From the NCBI GenBank assembly GCA_029287755.1, contig JARFQM010000040.1:1-18620 (forward strand): a DNA stretch of 18,620 nucleotides, in the 5' to 3' direction. Every line of letters starts with the position of its first letter. Within the stretch, counting starts at the first letter, position 1. The notes beneath the pieces are model-generated. The model made no database searches. It worked only from the letters and a program-made list of their open reading frames with translations, and was not told the origin of the DNA. A program made the translations under genes and the position numbers. This document shows positions 14,124 to 18,620 of the stretch, in pieces. The stretch comes from Desulfofustis sp. (GTDB lineage Bacteria; Desulfobacterota; Desulfobulbia; Desulfobulbales; Desulfocapsaceae).

Positions 14124-14378
14124 ATCCCCAATGAATGCAGCACCGCAGGTGGTTGATCAATGGGTGCCGCTAGTCAATTTCGCTGATGCTGGCTACACTA
14201 TACAATTATCGCCACCCTGATTCACCTCTTTCTTTGCCCGCTGGGCGGTCTACAGGATGTTAGCGGATCTGGTTGAACCGTGCAGCGGACCGGGTGCTAT
14301 CCAACTGGCAGAGCGGGCGGACTTCCGGTCTCTGGGCGAAGCCGATACCGGCGGGATGATGAATATGGCGCCTTACAA

Positions 14379-14675
14379 TCAACTTGTGGTTACTGTTTTG
14401 CTGCCATCATCGCGCACAATGACCTTAAACGGCATGCTCAGCTCATATGATTTATTGCTCTCCAGCTGCGCATCATGGAATCGGTTTTCGACCTGCTCAT
14501 CCAAGTCTTCAGCCAGGTCATCATTTCCCTCGTACATTTCTGGATTGATTTGGGCGAGAACCTTACCCCGATCAATTTCAATCGCACCTCCCTCGAAAGA
14601 GAGGCTAACCGGACCCTCGAAATAGTTCTCCGGGGTATATACCCACTCCAGATATATAGAGACGATCTTGCTCAT
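14379..14675 (-). CDS. Uncharacterised 98-aa acidic protein
   Basis: No family is recognised. The protein is cytoplasmic-looking, without signal peptide, membrane helix or cysteines. It begins with a beta-like MSKIVSIYLEWVY, has an acidic middle (EGNDDLAEDLDEQVENRF, about 48-66) and ends in a beta-like MPFKVIVRDDGSKTVTTS. The pattern of alternating hydrophobic strands with the VRDDGSKTV end suggests a small beta-rich domain. The reading is supported by a good ribosome site (GGAAAGGAAG, ending about 7 nt before the ATG at 14675) and codon use like its neighbours. A perfect TATAAT on the minus strand at 14793-14788 may be its -10 box. It is separated from the XRE gene by 255 bp with no gene seen. 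Confidence 0.7.
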   Translation of the reverse strand: MSKIVSIYLEWVYTPENYFEGPVSLSFEGGAIEIDRGKVLAQINPEMYEGNDDLAEDLDEQVENRFHDAQLESNKSYELSMPFKVIVRDDGSKTVTTS

Positions 14676-14895
14676 CCGTCACTTCCTTTCCTGACAAAAT
14701 TAGAGTAAAACACAGCCCCCCTTTCTACTTGGCTTTTCTTTTCAGGTAAAGCTTTTTTTGCGTTTCACCACACTGTAGCACCATGTAATTATAAGAAAAC
14801 TTTATCCGGTCTCTTGAATTTTACCTGCCGTTGTACTACTATGGTTCCAGTCATAATTTCTCCTCTATTATCATTATCATTAATCGTGTTGGATT

Positions 14896-15057
14896 ATGCC
14901 GCCGGAAGACGAAAGCAGATTATTTGACCAGTTGAAGGCTCGAATAGAGGAGTATAACCAGAAAGATCGACAAGCTGTGGTCCGCGCCAAGGAAGAACGG
15001 GAAAAGTGGCTGCAGACCAGAAGTGAAGCCGAGGACAAGAACAGTTCCGACCAGTAG
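14896..15057 (+). CDS. Uncharacterised 53-aa charged helical small protein
   Basis: This short ORF starts at ATG 14896, limited by an in-frame TAA at 14881. It encodes a highly charged, helix-forming peptide (RLFDQLKARIEEYNQKDRQ, VVRAKEEREKWLQTRSEAE) with no hydrophobic core and no cysteine, probably a short coiled coil. The residue make-up looks like real protein, unlike the reading of the opposite strand. The ribosome site is weak (GGA only). A hairpin plus T-rich tail at 15100-15136 fits as its terminator. No family is recognised. Confidence 0.5.
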   Translation: MPPEDESRLFDQLKARIEEYNQKDRQAVVRAKEEREKWLQTRSEAEDKNSSDQ

Positions 15058-15099
15058 ACCTGACTGAACACATTTATTAGCCCCTCCTCTCTCCTCCAT

Positions 15100-15136
15100 G
15101 GGTGGTGTGACTCCTGTTGCATCACCCACTTTTCTT
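15100..15136 (+). terminator. Intrinsic terminator candidate after the 53-aa gene
   Basis: GGGTGGTG (15100-15107) pairs with CATCACCC (15120-15127), counting one G-U pair, with a 12-nt loop, and is followed by ACTTTTCTT. It stands 42 bp after the stop at 15057 and before the convergent YHS-protein gene. The long loop makes it a moderate candidate. Confidence 0.4.
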
Positions 15137-15181
15137 GGGCAAGATCTGGTGCTTTCTCCATTTCACTGTGGATCCTCTAAG

Positions 15182-15655
15182 TTACCCGTCGACAATCGAT
15201 TTCCAGGCTCTATCTGCCAGTTCGATCAGGGATGGCTCTCCGTTCTCGGCGCCACGGTCATTCCATTTCTTCAATGTGTTAATAAAAAATGAATTGTAAA
15301 ATAGATATGTTGTACCATCGATCACCTTGAAGGTGAGGGGATCGACATCCACCAGTTCGCCGTCGAGCATGGCCCAGGCGCACCAGCCGCCATAGGCTGG
15401 CACGAAGTTGTCAGGAGATTGCATAAATGATTCAAGGTTCGCCCGGCTGGCGAACAGATAGGTGGCGCCCCGATGGTCAAGGGACCAGGTCTCTTTACCC
15501 TTCAGAGGCCTCCCGGTGTGGTAACTCACAGGATCATAGCCATGCAGAGCCAGCCCGTTGTCGGTATTCAGCTTTGTTTCTGCAGCTTTGATCACGCTGG
15601 CAGACAGCGATACCAAAACAAGGGTAAGCACCAGAAGAGATATGTATTTAAGCAT
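15182..15655 (-). CDS. Exported YHS-domain protein
   Basis: This 157-aa protein has a clear signal peptide (MLKYISLLVLTLVLVSLSASVIKA). A YHS-type domain follows: LALHGYDPVSYHTGRPLKGKETWSLDHRGATYLFASRANLESFMQSPDNFVPAYGGWCAWAM. The ending has the usual form of this secreted family (VDPLTFKVIDGTTYLFYN...KKWNDRG). YHS domains are thought to bind metal or help metal-dependent proteins. This exported family is common in proteobacteria and has no firm assigned reaction. The start at 15655 has a strong GGAGGTGAG ribosome site about 5 nt upstream. It converges with the 53-aa gene and is not part of a visible operon. Confidence 0.88.
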   Translation of the reverse strand: MLKYISLLVLTLVLVSLSASVIKAAETKLNTDNGLALHGYDPVSYHTGRPLKGKETWSLDHRGATYLFASRANLESFMQSPDNFVPAYGGWCAWAMLDGELVDVDPLTFKVIDGTTYLFYNSFFINTLKKWNDRGAENGEPSLIELADRAWKSIVDG

Positions 15656-15974
15656 AACTCACCTCCATACTCAAGACGACCTCTATGGCGCTCCTACATT
15701 GTAGGCATCTTTCTCTGTGTATACAAGTCTGGCACCGTGCCTGTCCAGCGGATGCTCCCAGCTTCACAGGGTCGGCACCGGGCCTGGCAACATGTGCCTC
15801 CATCATCATCCCACTGGGCAGCGATATTTTGGTAGTGTCTGGCTGGAGGGCGGCAAAAAGCTTCCCCGAACCCTGCCGACGCCTCTTTTTTGTGGATTTA
15901 TAAGCGGTAATTTATCACCATAGCCTAGTGATTGTTAAACCCACCACCAATCCTTTTTCCCAAGAGGTATTCTC
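15656..15974. other. Gene-free region between the YHS gene and the flavoprotein gene
   Basis: About 320 bases lie between the divergent starts and hold no convincing gene. They should contain both promoters, but no strong -35/-10 pair stands out. A small perfect palindrome, CTACA-T-TGTAG, lies at 15694-15704, about 40 bp upstream of the YHS start, and could be part of a regulatory site. AGAGGT before the ATG at 15975 is the flavoprotein's ribosome site. Confidence 0.4.
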
Positions 15975-17345
15975 ATGCAATCGTTTGATGTGGTCGTCAT
16001 CGGTGCAGGAACCGGCGGTCAGACCGCCGCTGTGGAACTGGCAGCTGAAGGCTTCAGGGTTGCAGTAGTGGAACATAGCGCTACTCCCGGGGGCATCTGC
16101 GCCCTGCATGGCTGTCAGGCCAAAAAGTATTATTACGAGGTGGCCGAACTTGCAGCCAAAGCGAAGCACCTCGAGGGTCTGGGCATTAGCGCTCCTCCGG
16201 GGGTAAACTGGGCCCAGATAACTGCCGCCAAAAACAAATTCACCGCCAAGGTACCGGAAAATACCGTGGCGAGTTTGAAAGGCAACGGCATCAGCTACCT
16301 CTCTGGATCGGCAGCATTTGAACCCAGCAACAATCTCAGGGTCGGGGAAGAACAGCTGAAGGCCGATTTTTTTGTCATCGCCACCGGTGCACAGCCCATG
16401 CAGCTGCCCATTGCAGGCAGTGAGTTCCTGCTGAACAGCAACGAATTTCTGGCTCTTGAAGAACTGCCGCGGCGTCTTGTTTTTGTTGGCGGCGGGTTCA
16501 TATCATTTGAATTCGCCCATTTCGCCGCACGCCTTGGCGGCGCCCCCACCGAAATAACCATTCTCGAAGCATTGGAGCGCCCTCTGGGCCCTTTTGACGG
16601 TGATATGGTGCAACAGCTCGTTGAGGCTTCCATCCATGACGGCATCAATGTTCGCTGCGGGGTAAAGATATCGGTTGTTGAGAAAACGGCTGACGGGTTT
16701 GCCGTGCACCTGGATGATGGCGAACTGATCAGCACCGACCTGGTCATCAATGGAGCTGGTCGCACACCAGCTGTCGACGGGCTGCAGCTTGAAAACGCCG
16801 GGGTGGACTATTCCCGCGCAGGCATACACGTCGACAAGGGTATGAGAAGCTCGGTGGACACCATTTTCGCCGTGGGCGACTGTGCCGCCACCCTCATGCT
16901 GGCCCGGGTGGCAGATCGGGAGGCTTTGGCGGCGGCCCACAACATCCTTGCGGCCAAGGGAGCGGGCGAGCAGGACCTGGTAAGCTATGCTGAAGTCCCC
17001 GCTGTCTTATTCACCTATCCGCAGCTGGCCATGGTCGGAAAAACCGAAGAGCAGCTCAAAGCCGAACAAACTCGCTACTGGAAAAGCACGGATACCCGCG
17101 TCGGCTGGCCGACCTATCGAAGAGTCGGTCTGGGCTATGCCGCTTATAAGATTCTGGTGGATGAGCACGACCATGTCCTCGGGGCTCACATCCTCTCCGA
17201 CAACGCCACCGGACTCATCAACACCTTTCGAATGGCGATGCTGGGCGGCATCGACGTCAGAAAACTTCGCCAGGAGTCGATCATGAGCCCCTATCCGTCG
17301 CGGGAAAGTGATCTGCTCTACATGCTTGATCCACTGGTCCAGTGA
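15975..17345 (+). CDS. Pyridine nucleotide-disulfide oxidoreductase (dihydrolipoamide dehydrogenase/glutathione reductase-like)
   Basis: This 456-aa flavoprotein has the FAD loop VVIGAGTGGQTAAVELA (Gly10-x-Gly12-x-x-Gly15), Glu33 closing strand beta2, and the redox disulfide Cys42-ALHG-Cys47 in GGICALHGCQAKK. The NAD(P)H Rossmann motif is VFVGGGFISFEFAHFAARLG (about 168-187), the second FAD motif is TIFAVGDCAA (about 295-305), and a C-terminal dimerisation domain follows. The fold and length fit the class I Lpd/GR/MerA family. In the C-terminal motif, where most members have a His-Pro-x-x-x-Glu catalytic pair, this protein reads SPYPSRESD, with Tyr in place of the base histidine. The substrate is therefore unclear; it may reduce a different disulfide or another acceptor. 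No operon partners are visible. Confidence 0.88.
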   Translation: MQSFDVVVIGAGTGGQTAAVELAAEGFRVAVVEHSATPGGICALHGCQAKKYYYEVAELAAKAKHLEGLGISAPPGVNWAQITAAKNKFTAKVPENTVASLKGNGISYLSGSAAFEPSNNLRVGEEQLKADFFVIATGAQPMQLPIAGSEFLLNSNEFLALEELPRRLVFVGGGFISFEFAHFAARLGGAPTEITILEALERPLGPFDGDMVQQLVEASIHDGINVRCGVKISVVEKTADGFAVHLDDGELISTDLVINGAGRTPAVDGLQLENAGVDYSRAGIHVDKGMRSSVDTIFAVGDCAATLMLARVADREALAAAHNILAAKGAGEQDLVSYAEVPAVLFTYPQLAMVGKTEEQLKAEQTRYWKSTDTRVGWPTYRRVGLGYAAYKILVDEHDHVLGAHILSDNATGLINTFRMAMLGGIDVRKLRQESIMSPYPSRESDLLYMLDPLVQ

Positions 17346-17396
17346 GGCGCACCATCGCCGCGGCGGCTCACCAACCAATTCGCTGGTCCATTGGTG
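17332..17396. terminator. Clustered palindromes between convergent genes (two-way terminator candidate)
   Basis: CACTGG-T-CCAGTG (17332-17344) is a perfect 13-bp palindrome over the flavoprotein stop codon. GTGAG and CTCAC flank a GC-rich core just after it. CACCAA and TTGGTG form another inverted pair a little further on, and CTGGTCCA recurs within it. The 72-bp gap lies between convergent stops, where transcription must end from both sides. T-runs are lacking, so the function is inferred. Confidence 0.35.
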
Positions 17397-17417
17397 CACA
17401 GAAGCAGCACTTCGGAG

Positions 17418-18290
17418 TCATTTACTCTCCAGAGTGAGCAGAAATGACCTCAAATTCTTCTTGGTGTTGGCCAGCCCGAGTTTCTGCCGCAGCCGTTTCC
17501 TGTGGAAGTCTACCCCGGCCACAGAAAGTGCCATGATATCGGCAATTTCCTTGCTCGATCGGCCGTTGCGTACCAGGTTCGCCACTTCTATTTCCTGCGG
17601 GGTGAGCAGCAGCCCCAGCGATGATAGTGTTCTCAGAAACGGGGAAATGATATCTCTCAGGTTGTTGTCGGCTATTTCAGCCAGCGTGCGGTGCTTGTCC
17701 GACAACCTTCCCTGCAGCAGCTTCTCGATGTAGGGCAGCACCAGACGATCGACGTTGTTATAGACCGTTTCTTCAAGCCTGGTTCTGTCTTCATCGCGCT
17801 GCCGCAACAGCACCCGGAGTGCCGTATTGGTTTCTTCCAGTTTTTCTCTTTGCTGAAGCAATTCCAGCTCTTTTTCCCGGAGCGCTTCCTGCATCTCCAT
17901 GATCGGGGTAATATTTTCATGAGTGACAATTGCTTTGGCCCGCTGTTCTTCCCTGAGCGGTACCACCCGAACGATGAACCAGCGCTTCTGCGCGGGAGAG
18001 TGACAGGGGTAGTGAGTCATGAACTCAGGCAGCTTCCCCGTCAACACTGCGCGAATACCCCGGGCCACCTTATTGGCTTCTGCTGCTTCTTCGCTTCTTT
18101 CACCTGAGGCCAATTGACAAATATTGAGATAGTTGGTGCCAACGCTCTGGAAGGATTCCTGCATTTCATTATCGTTGGCAAACTGGTCCCAGGCCCGGTT
18201 GGTTTCCAGGATGATTCCTTTCTCGTCAATGATTGCCACATGCGCGGAAATAGAGTTGACCACTTCCCTGTAGAGATCGCTTGTACTCAT
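17418..18290 (-). CDS. PAS-domain LuxR-type transcriptional regulator
   Basis: This 290-aa protein has an N-terminal PAS domain (about 8-125: NSISAHVAIIDEKGIILETNRAWDQFA ... RWFIVRVVPLREE). A coiled-coil linker follows (about 130-175: MQEALREKELELLQQREKLEETN), and a C-terminal LuxR helix-turn-helix ends the protein (about 222-285: LGLLLTPQEIEVANLVRNGRSSKEIADIMALSVAGVDFHRKRLRQKLG). It has no receiver or kinase domain, so it would sense a cytoplasmic cue directly, perhaps redox or a small ligand. The input is unknown. The start ATG at 18290 has a GGGGGTG ribosome site. Its promoter overlaps a perfect inverted repeat, hinting at self-regulation. It converges with the flavoprotein gene, 72 bp away. 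Confidence 0.9.
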   Translation of the reverse strand: MSTSDLYREVVNSISAHVAIIDEKGIILETNRAWDQFANDNEMQESFQSVGTNYLNICQLASGERSEEAAEANKVARGIRAVLTGKLPEFMTHYPCHSPAQKRWFIVRVVPLREEQRAKAIVTHENITPIMEMQEALREKELELLQQREKLEETNTALRVLLRQRDEDRTRLEETVYNNVDRLVLPYIEKLLQGRLSDKHRTLAEIADNNLRDIISPFLRTLSSLGLLLTPQEIEVANLVRNGRSSKEIADIMALSVAGVDFHRKRLRQKLGLANTKKNLRSFLLTLESK

Positions 18291-18301
18291 GACACCCCCG
18301 T

Positions 18302-18325
18302 TATTGATAGTTTATACTATCAATA
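18302..18325. promoter_or_regulatory. Perfect 10+10-bp inverted repeat at the PAS-LuxR start (operator)
   Basis: TATTGATAGT (18302-18311) and ACTATCAATA (18316-18325) are exact inverse copies around TTAT. A second, overlapping repeat, TACTAT-CA-ATAGTA, lies at 18315-18328, so the half-site ACTATC/GATAGT occurs repeatedly. The site sits 12-35 nt upstream of the start codon, over the predicted transcription start and -10 box. This is the usual position of an auto-repressor or LuxR-family operator. Confidence 0.65.
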
Positions 18326-18353
18326 GTACACCATTTCTCTTTTGTTGTGTCAA
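18325..18353 (-). promoter_or_regulatory. Sigma70-type promoter of the PAS-LuxR gene
   Basis: On the minus strand a perfect TTGACA (18353-18348) is followed after 17 nt by TGTACT (18330-18325), four of six consensus bases. The -10 box touches the first base of the inverted repeat, and transcription would begin inside it near 18318. A DNA-bound dimer would thus block polymerase. Confidence 0.5.
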
Positions 18354-18429
18354 GAGGGTTAAATCTTAATGTTGCAGTAAATAATGGGCTAGGCCATCTT
18401 TGAATATAGCCATTCCGGGAGTTTAACTG

Positions 18430-18594
18430 ATGAAAGGCGGTATTGAATCACTCACTTGGATCAGAGATAAAAATGGTAAAGAGTACATCTGTTCGCTCGA
18501 GAACAGGGACAAAGCGAATTACGAAGATCTGAGTGAAGAAGAAAAGCGAAGATGTACCGATGTAAACCACATAATTGGTACTGAGCGCTGGTAG
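18430..18594 (+). CDS. Uncharacterised 54-aa small protein with two cysteines
   Basis: ATG 18430 with GGGAG 7 nt upstream opens a 54-codon frame: a short strand-like start (ESLTWIRDKNGKEYICSLEN), a helical acidic part (YEDLSEEEKRRCTDVN) and a final IIGTERW. The two cysteines (about 20 and 42) and the compact ending suggest a folded or metal-binding miniature domain rather than random sequence. There is no signal peptide or membrane segment. It is divergently placed from the PAS-LuxR gene, whose operator region lies about 105 bp away. No family could be assigned with confidence. Confidence 0.6.
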   Translation: MKGGIESLTWIRDKNGKEYICSLENRDKANYEDLSEEEKRRCTDVNHIIGTERW

Positions 18595-18620
18595 CTTGGA
18601 ACTCCTCCCTGTTCCCTGCG

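Noticed and set aside
14880..15161. 93-codon minus-strand frame opposite the 53-aa gene
   Set aside because: The serine/cysteine/tryptophan-rich translation is typical of the reverse of a charged helix. The plus-strand reading is the more protein-like one.
17308..17733. Plus-strand frame with an internal repeat-like start (IHWSSEAHHRRGGS, VHWCTEA)
   Set aside because: The apparent peptide repeat comes from the palindromic DNA at 17332-17396, and the rest lies opposite the PAS-LuxR gene.
1..18620. CRISPR array, tRNA/rRNA gene, insertion sequence or phage module
   Set aside because: No regularly spaced repeats, cloverleaf sequences, rRNA segments, transposases or integrases were seen on either strand.

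Overview
The window reads like a chromosomal segment of an anaerobic, probably Desulfobacterota (sulfate-reducer or Desulfobulbales-like) bacterium. This is inferred from a four-subunit ferredoxin-dependent 2-oxoacid oxidoreductase, a formate-dehydrogenase-region Tat peptide, a TRAP-type solute receptor, a PAS-LuxR regulator and several small uncharacterised proteins. No rRNA, tRNA, CRISPR array, transposase or phage gene was seen. Nearly all space is taken by ordinary protein genes in short operons on both strands.

Left part (1-4420, minus strand): a TRAP transporter periplasmic receptor whose permease genes would lie beyond the left edge. It is followed by the NAD-salvage pair pncB-pncA, overlapping by 4 bp, and a PrmA-like methyltransferase. 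Centre-left (4565-7394, plus strand): a small SAM methyltransferase, an NfeD/SPFH membrane pair, the wreck of a periplasmic-binding sensor kinase reduced to its two ends, and its presumed NarL-type response regulator. At 7415-8593 (minus) lie two secreted thiol-redox proteins: a TlpA-like CxxC protein followed by a one-cysteine peroxiredoxin-like protein.

Middle (9046-9541, plus): an orphan formate-dehydrogenase-region Tat peptide, a 133-bp imperfect palindrome, and a 35-codon ORF. That ORF may be the cut-off start of the formate dehydrogenase catalytic gene, ending where a convergent gene begins. From 13226 down to 9519 (minus) runs a compact operon: ferredoxin subunit, alpha, beta and gamma subunits of a VOR-type 2-oxoacid:ferredoxin oxidoreductase, then a leucine/valine-type amino-acid dehydrogenase. 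Together they would deaminate branched-chain (or related) amino acids and oxidise the 2-oxoacids to acyl-CoA, giving NADH and reduced ferredoxin. A good sigma70-like promoter and an AT-rich block precede it, and an XRE-cupin regulator gene lies just upstream.

Right part (14379-18594): a 98-aa protein of unknown function, a 53-aa charged small protein, a secreted YHS-domain protein, a pyridine nucleotide-disulfide oxidoreductase with an altered C-terminal active-site motif, a PAS-LuxR regulator whose promoter overlaps a perfect 10+10-bp inverted repeat, and a 54-aa cysteine-containing small protein.

No clear new multi-gene system was found. The most interesting signals are the two gene ruins (sensor kinase and formate dehydrogenase locus), the 133-bp palindrome, the operator-promoter overlap at the PAS-LuxR gene, and the unassigned small proteins.
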